A stretch of 33,598 bases of DNA from Oscillospiraceae bacterium (GCA_015067845.1 SVLT01000021.1:1-33598); one strand, 5' to 3'. Shown: positions 1 through 8,080, counted from the stretch's first letter. Notes: generated from the sequence alone by a model not told the origin. Numbers and translations are program-made.

Positions 1-2165
1 GCCTCGACATGGGTAGTCAAGTTGTGGGGAGCTTCACGGAATTCTTCACAGACATTGCAATCGAAGTCGCAGTTGTCATCGTAGGTGTGGCCGGGAGCGG
101 GAATGACCACGCTCTTCAGGTTGGTCAGCTGAGTCAGAGCCTCATCAGTCCAAGCAGCGGCGCAGTGCTCGCAGTACCAGTAAGCGACGTTGCCGTTCTC
201 GGTACAGGTAGCAGCCTTAGCTTCCACAGCAACGATGGTATGAGTAGCATCGGGGTTGGTGATCTCGTAGCAGATCATGCAGACGGGATCGCAGGGATAG
301 TAGTACTGGTGACTTGCCTCACGGGTTGCGCCACAGACATTGCACTCTGCATCGCAATCGTAATCGTAAACATGCTCGCAGGGAACCATAGAAATCAGAG
401 TACCGCCATTGATCTCATAGGTGCCGTTGTAGTTCTCGAAGGGACCCTCAACGGTGATCTCACCGCCGACATAAATAGCAGCAGCCTGATCGGCGGTGCA
501 CTTCATATGGTAGCAGTAGATGGTATTGTCGTAACCCTCAATGGCGATGGTCACGGACATATTCTTGTAGCTGGCGTCGAAAGTGTAGTTGATCTCGGTA
601 ACAGTACCGGTCAGCATATAGTTGCCTTCCAGCTTCTCGCCGGATTCCAGTGCAAAGAGCAGCTCCAGCCAAGCAGCAGTCAGGACATCAGCGTCAACTG
701 CATAGTCGCAGACGGAGCAGGTGCCGTTCTCACCCTTCATATCGTGCCAAGTCTCCTCAATGAAGACTTCGCTGCACTTGGAGCAATAAGCAATGTGGGT
801 AGTTGCGGTGGTGGTGTAAGCGGTCTCGTGAGCGCAGCTCTGTTCGCCTTCCAGCTTGTACAGAGTAAAATCGGTGATATAGGTGCCAGTAGTATTAGAA
901 GCCAGGGTGGTGTTCTTATAGGCACGGAAACGATTCAGACCGTTGTTAGCATCGGTGTTCAGAGCCAAAGTAGAAGCATCAGAACCTACGCCAGCAAAGG
1001 AATATGTGCCAGTTGCCTCGTCATAAGTGTATGCCCAAACATAGTCGCCCTCTTTAATGCTGTTGTTTGCAGCACCAGCAGGGGGAGCAATGTTCTTACC
1101 ATTGGGGTCGGTCAGCATAACGCCGGCATCGGTGACAGTCAGAGTCCACACGCCGCCCATATCGTCAGCAACTGTGTTTTCGTCGATGACAGGAGCCTGG
1201 GTGTTCAGAATCCAAGAACCGTCCAAAACGCCCATAGCATATCCGCCAGCGATCAGAATGTAGGTGCCGGACAGCAGGGTTGCATTGGTGTACTTGATGT
1301 AATGATTGCCGGTGATCGCCAACTGGGGGATCTCCTGGCTCATGGTGTATTCACAGCCGGAGCAGGTCTTGATCTCTTCGCCGGGAGCAGCAGCGGTAGC
1401 GGGGGTCTTCACAGTCCAGTCGGACAGAGTGTGAGCCTCGGTCACAGTGTACTCGCCGCAGGAGCAAGCAGTGGTGTGATTATTCTCGTCGTATGTAGTA
1501 GTGATAACTTCCTCAGTTGCCTGAATTTCATCACAGTCAGCACAGGTAACAACGTGCTTGCCATCTACGTGGATAGGATCGTTCAGGTTTGCGTGCTCAC
1601 AAACGGGAGTCTCACCGCCTGCAGCGCTCTCACCATAGAAAACGACAGAGACCATAACCATACGCAAACCGCCAGAAACAGTAGATACGGTTACTGTCTT
1701 CTGAGAGGATGTGTCGATAGAAACAACATCAGGGGTACCGATAGTAGTTTTAGTGCCTACCTCGGCAATCTGAGCAGCTGTTCCTCCGTTAATGGAATAC
1801 TTAGATGCATTAGCCTTGTAACTTGCCAATTGAAGTTCAACTCTGGTTACATCCTCAGGAACAGTGAAGGTCAAGGAACCAACAACAGAACTGGTACCGA
1901 ACTTAATGAAGCCGACACCATTAGCATCATTAGCCTTCTGATACACTTTGCTGTAATTGGTAAAGGTCAAGGTATAATCCCCATCAGTAAATGATACCTC
2001 GCTCTTGATCTCAGTTCCATCATTCCAAGAAGTTGTAGATGAACTTGTAGGGAAATTGAAAGTTGCCAGGGTAGTTTCTTCCGCTGCGCTGGCAAAGACA
2101 GGGACGATACCCAAAATCAGAGCCATGCAGAGGAGCAGGGACAGGATGCGCTTTGTTGTTTTCAT
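1..2165 (-). CDS. Large secreted protein with Cys-pair modules (3' end outside window)
   Basis: At least 721 codons are open from the ATG at 2165 down to the left edge, so the C-terminus is missing. The start has an AAGGAGG site about 9 bases upstream and is followed by a clear Sec signal peptide (MKTTKRILSLLLCMALI... ending near FASA-A, about residue 26). Residues about 27-150 look like a beta-rich carbohydrate-binding-type domain. After this come repeated Cys-pair/His modules: CADCDE, CSCGEYT, CSGCEY, CSKCSEV, CSVCDY, CNVCGATREASH, CNVCEEFREAPH. Such modules are common in cell-surface proteins of gut Clostridia and their function is not known. No catalytic domain is seen in the visible part. 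The mature protein is expected outside the cell; a cell-wall anchor, if any, would be in the missing end. The opposite strand is also open over most of this length, but that frame is a shadow (low-complexity Val/Ser/Gly composition, no ribosome site). Confidence 0.88.
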   Translation of the reverse strand, partial: MKTTKRILSLLLCMALILGIVPVFASAAEETTLATFNFPTSSSTTSWNDGTEIKSEVSFTDGDYTLTFTNYSKVYQKANDANGVGFIKFGTSSVVGSLTFTVPEDVTRVELQLASYKANASKYSINGGTAAQIAEVGTKTTIGTPDVVSIDTSSQKTVTVSTVSGGLRMVMVSVVFYGESAAGGETPVCEHANLNDPIHVDGKHVVTCADCDEIQATEEVITTTYDENNHTTACSCGEYTVTEAHTLSDWTVKTPATAAAPGEEIKTCSGCEYTMSQEIPQLAITGNHYIKYTNATLLSGTYILIAGGYAMGVLDGSWILNTQAPVIDENTVADDMGGVWTLTVTDAGVMLTDPNGKNIAPPAGAANNSIKEGDYVWAYTYDEATGTYSFAGVGSDASTLALNTDANNGLNRFRAYKNTTLASNTTGTYITDFTLYKLEGEQSCAHETAYTTTATTHIAYCSKCSEVFIEETWHDMKGENGTCSVCDYAVDADVLTAAWLELLFALESGEKLEGNYMLTGTVTEINYTFDASYKNMSVTIAIEGYDNTIYCYHMKCTADQAAAIYVGGEITVEGPFENYNGTYEINGGTLISMVPCEHVYDYDCDAECNVCGATREASHQYYYPCDPVCMICYEITNPDATHTIVAVEAKAATCTENGNVAYWYCEHCAAAWTDEALTQLTNLKSVVIPAPGHTYDDNCDFDCNVCEEFREAPHNLTTHVE

Positions 2166-2258
2166 TTTTTCTTTTTTCCTCCTTGCGTTTATTTTTTGTT
2201 GCAAAAAATGTTTCCGGGGAATTTGCCTGAGACGAGGATACTACTTTCGCTCATGTTA

Positions 2259-2286
2259 ATGATAGCATATATATTGTATTTTGCAA
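2259..2286 (-). promoter_or_regulatory. Promoter of the large secreted protein
   Basis: On the minus strand TTGCAA (2286-2281) and TATCAT (2264-2259) are separated by 16 bases. This leaves a leader of roughly 90 bases before the start at 2165. No known riboswitch fold was recognised in that leader. Confidence 0.5.
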
Positions 2287-2435
2287 GTCATTTTTTTAGA
2301 TTTTTTACGCTATTTTTCGTTTTTTGCAAAACTTTCCAGTTTCGCTTCACAGAATTGGAAATTACATCCAGTTTTTCTCGTGTTGCAGGCAGCTTCGCCC
2401 TACTGCAAGCGGCAGATTCGTTGCCCCTACAATAT

Positions 2436-2474
2436 AAAAAACTGTGCGGAAAATTATCTTCCACACAGTTTTTT
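2436..2474 (-). terminator. Terminator of the cps/RiPP-like operon
   Basis: A hairpin with arms at 2459-2474 and 2436-2451 overlaps the stop codon of the S26-like gene. The arms contain AAAAAACTGTGTGGAA on the minus strand; the one mismatch becomes a U.G pair in minus-strand RNA, and the stem is followed by a T run. The flanking A and T runs would let it work in both directions. Confidence 0.75.
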
Positions 2475-2921
2475 GATTCTTCTGATTCCGCCGTGCCAGC
2501 AACGCAGCACAAAGCGGCGCAGGGGCCGGCTTCTGTGCCACAGGCAACGGTAAATCCGATAGCCTGTTTGATTTACATCGTAGCGTTTTCCCTTGCGGAT
2601 AAACCCTGTCGCCACGGCGATCATTTGATCGGGGCGCACGCCGGTTTCCAGCTCGAACTGGTTATCACCTACGCAGGTGTAAGTCTCCCCCACTTCTACG
2701 ATTCTGTGCAACACAAACTGGCCGTTATCCCGTTGGTACAGCGGCAAATCGTACTTCTTCAGTTTTTCCGGCAGCGGAGACAAAATCACCTGATCTTTGC
2801 CGTTATCCAACATAGGACGCATGCTGGTGCCCCGGGTGGTAAATTGCACCGTTTCCCCGGATGCCAGACGCTCCCGTATCAGCGGCATCATTTCCTCCAG
2901 CGGTACGAGTGTCTCAGGCAA
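2454..2921 (-). CDS. S24/S26-type peptidase without membrane anchor
   Basis: The 155-residue protein carries signal-peptidase-like motifs in order: TRGTSMRPML (nucleophile Ser33), LHRIVEV (His72-Arg73 where bacterial type I enzymes have Lys) and GDNQFELETGVRPDQ (box E). The Ser/His arrangement resembles the SipW/Sec11 type. No transmembrane segment is visible, so it is probably cytosolic, and the C-terminus is strongly basic. The TTG at 2921 lies inside the 3' end of the PqqD-like gene, with an AGGAG site about 10 bases upstream. An alternative ATG at 2888 follows GGAGG by 5 bases and would still keep all motifs, so the start is unsettled. It is the last gene of the operon. In this setting it could be a leader-removing peptidase for a modified peptide, but that is inference; a degenerate regulatory S24 protein is the alternative. 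Confidence 0.78.
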   Translation of the reverse strand: MPETLVPLEEMMPLIRERLASGETVQFTTRGTSMRPMLDNGKDQVILSPLPEKLKKYDLPLYQRDNGQFVLHRIVEVGETYTCVGDNQFELETGVRPDQMIAVATGFIRKGKRYDVNQTGYRIYRCLWHRSRPLRRFVLRCWHGGIRRIKKLCGR

Positions 2922-3174
2922 GGAAATCCAGCTCCTTCAAGCGGGCAACGAAAGCAGCAACACTGTTCGCGGCAATCTCTTCCGTTACATCGTACTCCGC
3001 CAGCAGATCCTTCACAAGATCTGCCTCCTCAGCACCGACAGCCAAACGCTCCCACAGGAACTTGCCGGTCTCGTTGAGGGTGATCATCATGTCGAAATCG
3101 GTCACACCGGCGGCAGGCAGAACAACCGTCTCACCTGCAACTGTACGCAAAATAAATCCATCTTTCAGTTTCAT
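2914..3174 (-). CDS. PqqD-family protein (RiPP recognition element)
   Basis: This 86-residue protein has the winged-helix pattern of the PqqD family: a beta-rich start (LKDGFILRTVAGETVVLP), then LNETGKFLWERL and a helical second half (LVKDLLAEYDVTEEIAANSVAAFVARLKELDFL). PqqD-like proteins bind the leader part of ribosomally made precursor peptides and hand it to modifying enzymes (RRE function). The ATG at 3174 has AAGGAG 10 bases upstream. The gene begins 12 bases after the HprK-like gene and overlaps the peptidase gene by 8 bases, so the three are probably translated in a coupled way. No radical SAM enzyme, cyclodehydratase or lasso cyclase lies beside it, which is unusual for this family. 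Confidence 0.87.
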   Translation of the reverse strand: MKLKDGFILRTVAGETVVLPAAGVTDFDMMITLNETGKFLWERLAVGAEEADLVKDLLAEYDVTEEIAANSVAAFVARLKELDFLA

Positions 3175-3186
3175 AATAACAACTCC

Positions 3187-3903
3187 TTATCCGAATCTTC
3201 TTTTTGCTTCTTCTTGCATTGCCTGTTGAGATACGCGAGCGGCCTCCTCCGTGGGGGTGCATTTCAGCTTCCAGACAGGCACCATTGTCAGCAGCTTATC
3301 CATCAATTCCAGCATAACGCCGCGTCCCTCTACCATTCCGGGGCGTGCCGTCTGCTCCATCAATGCCAACGCTGCCATTGTTCCGCCAAAGGGCGCGATC
3401 TCATTGGTTTCGCCGCGGGTCAGGATACAAATGCCTCCCAGGGGTACGCGCATATTGACATTCTGCGCGGTTTTGCCGCTCCACGGCGTGCCGTAGGCAT
3501 ACCAACGGCCTTCTTCCAGGCGCAGGGCGGGCTTATCATCATTGAGCATCAGCACCCGGTCCTCGCCAAAGGTCTTACGCCACAAGTCAGTATGGGTGGA
3601 TTTGCCTGTTCCGCAGGGCGCGGAGAAAAGGTAGGCGTAACCGTCCATAACCACAGCAGAAGAATGGAGCATCATGCCGTCAAACTGCACCAACTGACGG
3701 TAAAAGCTTCCGCCGGTTGTGAGGTATTCACATTCCTCCAATGTCAAATGGGGATGCCGCTGGCGGAATCCTTCCGGATCGTTAACGATCACGATATCCG
3801 GCTCGCCGGTCGTCTCTGCAAGATAGCTTGCGGCCTGCTCTTCTGTGCGGCCGAAGGTGTTCATGCGGACACGCAACCCCGCAATCAAATAATCCCGTTC
3901 CAT
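3187..3903 (-). CDS. HPr kinase-like P-loop protein
   Basis: The 238-residue protein resembles the C-terminal kinase half of HPr kinase/phosphorylase. It has a P-loop SAPCGTGKST (residues 94-103) followed by HTDLW, and a Walker-B-like LNDDKP (120-125). The N-terminal regulatory domain of true HprK is absent and the protein is shorter than HprK (about 310 residues), so catabolite control through HPr is unlikely. Short HprK-like proteins sit beside PqqD-like proteins in some RiPP clusters; in the paeninodin lasso cluster such a kinase phosphorylates the precursor. Here it lies between the ABC exporter (8-base gap) and the PqqD-like gene (12-base gap). The ATG is preceded by AGGAG at 5 bases. 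Phosphorylation of a peptide is inferred from context; the target is unknown. Confidence 0.85.
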   Translation of the reverse strand: MERDYLIAGLRVRMNTFGRTEEQAASYLAETTGEPDIVIVNDPEGFRQRHPHLTLEECEYLTTGGSFYRQLVQFDGMMLHSSAVVMDGYAYLFSAPCGTGKSTHTDLWRKTFGEDRVLMLNDDKPALRLEEGRWYAYGTPWSGKTAQNVNMRVPLGGICILTRGETNEIAPFGGTMAALALMEQTARPGMVEGRGVMLELMDKLLTMVPVWKLKCTPTEEAARVSQQAMQEEAKRRFG

Positions 3904-3911
3904 AGTATCTC

Positions 3912-5660
3912 CTATTCCATACTGACCATTTTGGCCAGGTATGTATCTTCCTTTTCCAAAAGCTCCTGCAAAGAGCCTTGTTCTGCAATTTGTCCATCCA
4001 GCAGCACGATGGCACGGTCTGCACCGCGAATGGTTGCCATCCGGTGGGCAATGATCAGCACCGTGGTATTATCCCGCAGGGAACGGATCGTTTCCCTGAC
4101 AAAGCTCTCGCTTTCGTAATCCAATGCGCTGGTGGCTTCGTCCAAAATGATCAATTTCGGCTTACCCATCAGCACTCTTGCAAGCACGATTCTCTGACGC
4201 TCGCCGCCGGAGAGGCGTACGCCCTTATCGCCCAAGTAAGTATCCAGTCCTTCCGGCAGCTTTTCCACAAAGGGCCATGCCAGGGAGCGTTTCAGCGCTT
4301 CAAGCATTTCCTCTTCGCTCGCTTGAGGATGGAAGCGCAGAAGGTTTTCACGGACGGTTGCATTGAGGATCAGAGGCTCCTGGGGAATATAGCCGATGGT
4401 TTCACTCAGGCCTTCCCCTGTAAGCGGCACACCGTCAACCAAAATGTTTCCTTTCGTAGGTGCTAAAAGGCCCAACAAAAGATCTGCCGTGGTGCTTTTG
4501 CCTGCTCCGCTGGGGCCGACCAAGGCTGTAACCGAACCGTAAGGCAATTCAAAGCAAATATCTTTCAGTACTTCCTCGTTGCCGTTTTGATAGGTGAAGC
4601 CCACATGATCAAAGGCAATGCTTTGGGTAAACTCCACTTTTGGGGAAGATGCCGCATTTTCCTTGGTCCGTTTTTTCAGCTCCTGAATGGATTCCTGAAT
4701 TGTGTCATAAGCAGGAATGTTGCTTTGGATGTTCTGCAACTGATTCTGCCAAGAAGAAAACACCGGCCACAGTCTGGAGAATATGTATACCAGAACCACC
4801 AGCTGTGCCGTTCCTGTATCCAGAATCAGTACGCTGTACACAAAAGCCAGAGCGATCAGCAATGCGGAGGCTATGGAATAGCAAAGCCGGGGCTTTGCCC
4901 ACATGCGATGCATGCGCTGGCTGATGTCATACTGCTCTTGGCTGATTTCCTGGAACAGCTGAGCGTGATGTTCTTCCGCGCCATAAGCACGGATTTCCTT
5001 AATGCCCAAAATCTGATTATTGATCTCTTTGTGAAGTTTTTGTCTGGCCTGAACCGTCTGTTTGCCAAATTCCTTGGACTTTTTCTGGATCGGACGGAAC
5101 AGGACAAGAAATCCTGCGCCAACCAGCAGCGCCATCAGCGTGACCGGCGGGCTCATCCACACGGCGATCGCCAACTGTATCAGTGCAGAAAATACGGATG
5201 TAATCAATCCCAGGATCTGCTGCAAGCAGGTGCGGACATGCATGGATTGGTTGGTAATCAACTGAATCAGATCCGTACCGGTTTTTGCAGACAGCGTCTC
5301 CCAATCCGCTTTGCTGATCGCGCGATAAATGCTTCTGCGCATATTTAGGTGGTAGCGCCCCAGATAGGTGTTTTGGTGCACCGAGGACACCGCAGTCAGC
5401 ACAGCGCTGAGCAGCATGATCACCACATATATCACAATGATCACAATGGCACGCTGCAAATATGTCATACCTGCGAAAGGCTGCAGCAAAATGCCCAGCG
5501 TGCCGCCGTTATCCCCGACGGAAACTTCCAAAAGGTCCAGCATGGGGATCAGCATCACGATGCTGATACTGCCCGTCAAGGCAACCGCAATATTCAAAAA
5601 GAGTGCCCACAGAAGTCCTTTTTTATCTGTCTGCCAGGCATTTTTCAGAATCTGTTTCAT
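3912..5660 (-). CDS. ABC exporter, fused permease and ATPase
   Basis: This is a 582-residue half-transporter of the export (ABCB/MsbA-like) type. Membrane segments fill about residues 15-300. The ATPase domain follows, with Walker A GPSGAGKST (382-390), signature LSGGERQR (483-490), Walker B LIILDEAT (503-510) and the switch His in IIAHRM. There is no N-terminal C39 peptidase domain, so it would not cleave a double-glycine leader itself. Two copies would form the active transporter. It lies 26 bases after cpsB and 8 bases before the HprK-like gene, so it shares their transcript. Possible cargo is a modified peptide or a glycolipid; the PqqD/kinase/peptidase neighbours favour a peptide, the CpsBCD genes favour a glycan. 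Confidence 0.93.
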   Translation of the reverse strand: MKQILKNAWQTDKKGLLWALFLNIAVALTGSISIVMLIPMLDLLEVSVGDNGGTLGILLQPFAGMTYLQRAIVIIVIYVVIMLLSAVLTAVSSVHQNTYLGRYHLNMRRSIYRAISKADWETLSAKTGTDLIQLITNQSMHVRTCLQQILGLITSVFSALIQLAIAVWMSPPVTLMALLVGAGFLVLFRPIQKKSKEFGKQTVQARQKLHKEINNQILGIKEIRAYGAEEHHAQLFQEISQEQYDISQRMHRMWAKPRLCYSIASALLIALAFVYSVLILDTGTAQLVVLVYIFSRLWPVFSSWQNQLQNIQSNIPAYDTIQESIQELKKRTKENAASSPKVEFTQSIAFDHVGFTYQNGNEEVLKDICFELPYGSVTALVGPSGAGKSTTADLLLGLLAPTKGNILVDGVPLTGEGLSETIGYIPQEPLILNATVRENLLRFHPQASEEEMLEALKRSLAWPFVEKLPEGLDTYLGDKGVRLSGGERQRIVLARVLMGKPKLIILDEATSALDYESESFVRETIRSLRDNTTVLIIAHRMATIRGADRAIVLLDGQIAEQGSLQELLEKEDTYLAKMVSME

Positions 5661-5686
5661 AACTGTCCCTTTGTTAGCGCCTTATT

Positions 5687-6379
5687 TTAGTCTTCCAGGA
5701 CATCATCGGTAATGGCCATGATATCCCGAGCCATTCGTGTGCCCAATTTCTTCTCTACCACGGCCATAGCCGCTCCCAATTTTGGAGCTCTCGTCTCCAA
5801 ATTGTGGCAGTCGGAGATCAGCAAACCGTCACAATATTTCAGCAACTCCAATGCCTTTCCCCTAGTGGTAAATTTCAGTAGCGCCTCTGCGCTGACTTGC
5901 AGCGGGTAGCCCGTTGCAAACAATTTGTACAAATTTCTTCTGCTTTGGGTGCGGAAATGGCGGTCCACATGGGCAATCACGGGCATAATGCCCCGGCGGT
6001 TTTCGATACCGTACAGTTGGGTAAAAACATTTCCCGACCAAGGCGCCGTCGGCAACTCCACCAACAGCAGCTTGGTATCCTGGTAGCAAAGCCGCTCTAA
6101 ATCCGGCCATTGGGATATCTCCGGCATCCAAGCAACTTCTGCGCCCAGGATCATAGACGGAACCGTTTCTCCCTGAACTGCCTGAGAAAGCTCACGCCAC
6201 GCAGCATCCCGTCTGGCCAAAAATTCGGTCACCGACTCACTATGCCGGTAAAAGTGGGGTGTAAGCGCCACTGTATCGATTCCCTGTTCTGCTTCCATGT
6301 GAAGCATTTTTACCGCTTCGTCCACGGATTGCGCGCCATCGTCCATTCCTGGCAAAATATGCGTATGCAGATCTGTCAT
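5687..6379 (-). CDS. cpsB: CpsB/CapC-type tyrosine-protein phosphatase (PHP family)
   Basis: The 230-residue protein has the PHP metal-binding motifs DLHTHILPGMDDGA at the start (residues 3-16), TPHFY (40-44), a central HVDRHF and a late SDCHNL. These match the manganese-dependent phosphatases that remove phosphate from the tyrosine tail of CpsD-type kinases (CpsB, YwqE). Length is near the family norm of about 240-255. The gene follows cpsD by 28 bases, giving the order cpsC-cpsD-cpsB instead of the pneumococcal B-C-D. The ribosome site is weak (AGGG, 6 bases from the ATG). No glycosyltransferase or flippase follows, so the substrate pathway it controls is not evident. Confidence 0.92.
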   Translation of the reverse strand: MTDLHTHILPGMDDGAQSVDEAVKMLHMEAEQGIDTVALTPHFYRHSESVTEFLARRDAAWRELSQAVQGETVPSMILGAEVAWMPEISQWPDLERLCYQDTKLLLVELPTAPWSGNVFTQLYGIENRRGIMPVIAHVDRHFRTQSRRNLYKLFATGYPLQVSAEALLKFTTRGKALELLKYCDGLLISDCHNLETRAPKLGAAMAVVEKKLGTRMARDIMAITDDVLED

Positions 6380-6407
6380 AACAATCCCTGTTCTTTATCG
6401 TTTAATG

Positions 6408-7262
6408 TTACTGTTTCTTATCCTTGGCTGCACCGTTATTTCCATAACCATAGCCATAACCGTAGCCGTAGCCATAACCGTACTTGCGTCTGTAGTAACC
6501 GTACTTTCCGTAGCGGCCGTATCCGGCGTATTTCCGGTAACGGTATCTTCCGTATCCCTTGGTGGTCTCAGAGGTAACGCCGTTGAATACAAAGCCGATC
6601 ACCTTTGCGCCGGCATATTCCAACTGCTCCATGCCGTCCATGACCGCACCGCGCTCAGACCGGCCGGCGCGAACCACATACAACACGCCGTCACACTGGG
6701 CAGACAGCGACACCGCATCCACAACCAGGTCCACAGGAGGAGAGTCGATGATGACATAATCGTATCTTTTGCGCAGGATTTCCAACAGCTTCTTCATCCG
6801 CTGAGAGGCGAGTAATTCTGCCGGATTAGGGGGAATGTCACCTGCGAAAATCATGTCGATACCATGTTCTTCATTACTGATAATTGCGCTGTCCAGTTGC
6901 TGCAGGTCCATCAGCAGGTTACTTACGCCCACAGGAGCACCGGTATTCATCAAGCGGGCAAGTCTGGGGCGGCGCAGGTCGCAGTCGATCAGCAAAACCT
7001 TATGATCCGTCTGTCCCAAGGAAATGGACAGGTTCAGCGCCGTGATACTTTTGCCCTCGCCCTGCAGGGACGAGGTAACCATAACCACCTTGCAGCCTTC
7101 TGAATCTGCAAAAGCGAAATTCACATTGGTACGCAAAGAACGGTAGGCTTCTTTCAGGTAAAAGCCGCTTTTATCGGTCAAAATATGTTTTCTGTCGTGC
7201 TTTGCCTTAGAAATTCTTCTGCTGTTTTCTTCTTCCTGTTGATTATCGCGCTTAAAAAACAT
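6408..7262 (-). CDS. cpsD: CpsD-type tyrosine autokinase with long Tyr/Gly tail
   Basis: This is a 284-residue bacterial tyrosine kinase. Visible motifs are Walker A around SSLQGEGKSIT (64-74), Walker A' VLLIDCDLRRP (89-99) and Walker B in YDYVIIDSPP. The activator is normally the cytoplasmic end of the Wzz-like partner, here the gene just upstream with only 3 bases between stop and start; its AAGGAGG site lies in the end of cpsC. The C-terminal tail (about residues 237-273) holds 16 tyrosines, including a run of seven alternating Tyr-Gly units, far more than the usual four to seven. Tail phosphorylation and removal by the CpsB-type enzyme would be the control cycle. The tail is encoded by a short tandem DNA repeat and may vary in length. 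Confidence 0.94.
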   Translation of the reverse strand: MFFKRDNQQEEENSRRISKAKHDRKHILTDKSGFYLKEAYRSLRTNVNFAFADSEGCKVVMVTSSLQGEGKSITALNLSISLGQTDHKVLLIDCDLRRPRLARLMNTGAPVGVSNLLMDLQQLDSAIISNEEHGIDMIFAGDIPPNPAELLASQRMKKLLEILRKRYDYVIIDSPPVDLVVDAVSLSAQCDGVLYVVRAGRSERGAVMDGMEQLEYAGAKVIGFVFNGVTSETTKGYGRYRYRKYAGYGRYGKYGYYRRKYGYGYGYGYGYGYGNNGAAKDKKQ

Positions 7263-7265
7263 ATT

Positions 7266-8021
7266 TTATCCCTCCTTCGTTTCTGCTTGCCGGGAACGGC
7301 CATATCCATCCGTTGACGTTTCCGCATCCATATCGGGAATTCTGCCCAAAATGGGGATCTGGAACATTTCTGTCAAGTCGTTTTCATCTTTCACGCGGGT
7401 ATCTCTCAGATACATGATTGCAAAATACACAAGCGCCAGTCCTAAGCCGATCACGCCGCCCAAAAGGGCATTTTGTTGATAATCGGGAGAGAACGGGCTG
7501 GTGGGCACCTTAGCCGTGGAAAGGGTTTTTGCAGAGGAAGCCTCAATCACGGTAGGTGCCACTTCCGGAATCACCTTGCCCAACGCATTGGCAATACGGG
7601 CGGCTTCCTTGGGATTCGAGTGCTTCACGGTAAGTGTAAACATAACAGTATTTTCATACTGCTCAGTAGAAATGGCTCTGCGCAGCTGACTGACACTGTA
7701 CTCCTCATTCAGCTCCGTTGCAGCTCTTGACAAGACCGTATCATTAGTAGCCAGAATCATATATGCCTTTACCAAATAAATGGATGCAGACAGGTCGGAG
7801 CTGTTCACCTTATCCTCTGTCGTTTGGCTTTTATTATTTACATAGATGGTAATGCCAGTCTGATACATGGGTGTGAGAAAGAAGAAAGAAAAGCAAAGAG
7901 CAACCACCGCTCCCAGTAATGCGCAGGCCACGATTGCCTTCCATTTCCGCAAGTAGACCGCCAACAGTTCCTGCAATTTAAGTTCTACATTGGCTTGTTT
8001 TTCCTTAGTGGTCTCGTTCAT
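7266..8021 (-). CDS. cpsC: Wzz/CpsC-type chain-length determinant and kinase activator
   Basis: From the ATG at 8021 the protein has 251 residues. It has a cytosolic N-terminus, a first membrane helix at about 29-50, an extracytoplasmic region, a Pro-rich stretch (VPTSPFSPDY, 172-181) just before a second helix at about 185-205, and a cytosolic C-terminal end. This is the Wzz/CpsC plan; the short cytosolic end activates the CpsD kinase. A longer reading from GTG at 8060 is possible, but the ATG at 8021 has GGAG 8 bases upstream and the GTG has none, so the shorter form is preferred. It is the first gene of the operon, about 60 bases after a strong promoter. Confidence 0.92.
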   Translation of the reverse strand: MNETTKEKQANVELKLQELLAVYLRKWKAIVACALLGAVVALCFSFFFLTPMYQTGITIYVNNKSQTTEDKVNSSDLSASIYLVKAYMILATNDTVLSRAATELNEEYSVSQLRRAISTEQYENTVMFTLTVKHSNPKEAARIANALGKVIPEVAPTVIEASSAKTLSTAKVPTSPFSPDYQQNALLGGVIGLGLALVYFAIMYLRDTRVKDENDLTEMFQIPILGRIPDMDAETSTDGYGRSRQAETKEG

Positions 8022-8080
8022 ATCCAAAACTCCATTTCTGTAAAATTCGCATATTGCCACAAATACACATAGTTACCTGT

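Noticed and set aside
9..1994. Long open frame on the + strand (661 codons)
   Set aside because: It is the exact antisense frame of the secreted protein on the minus strand, has biased Val/Ser/Gly composition, no ribosome site and no recognisable domain; the minus reading has a signal peptide and clear modules.
2166..2453. Small protein genes between the secreted protein and the S26-like gene
   Set aside because: Short frames exist on both strands but none has a ribosome site with a plausible protein; the stretch is explained by a terminator, a promoter and an A+T-rich leader.
3187..3903. True HPr kinase/phosphorylase (hprK)
   Set aside because: The N-terminal HprK domain is missing, the length is about 238 residues, and the neighbours are PqqD-like and ABC genes, so a precursor- or unknown-target kinase is more likely.
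6430..6560. CRISPR-like array
   Set aside because: The short repeats encode the Tyr/Gly tail of the kinase in frame; there are no unique spacers or constant repeats of CRISPR size.
7266..8060. GTG start at 8060 for cpsC
   Set aside because: No ribosome site before it, and the extra residues are not part of the family; the ATG at 8021 has GGAG at 8 bases.
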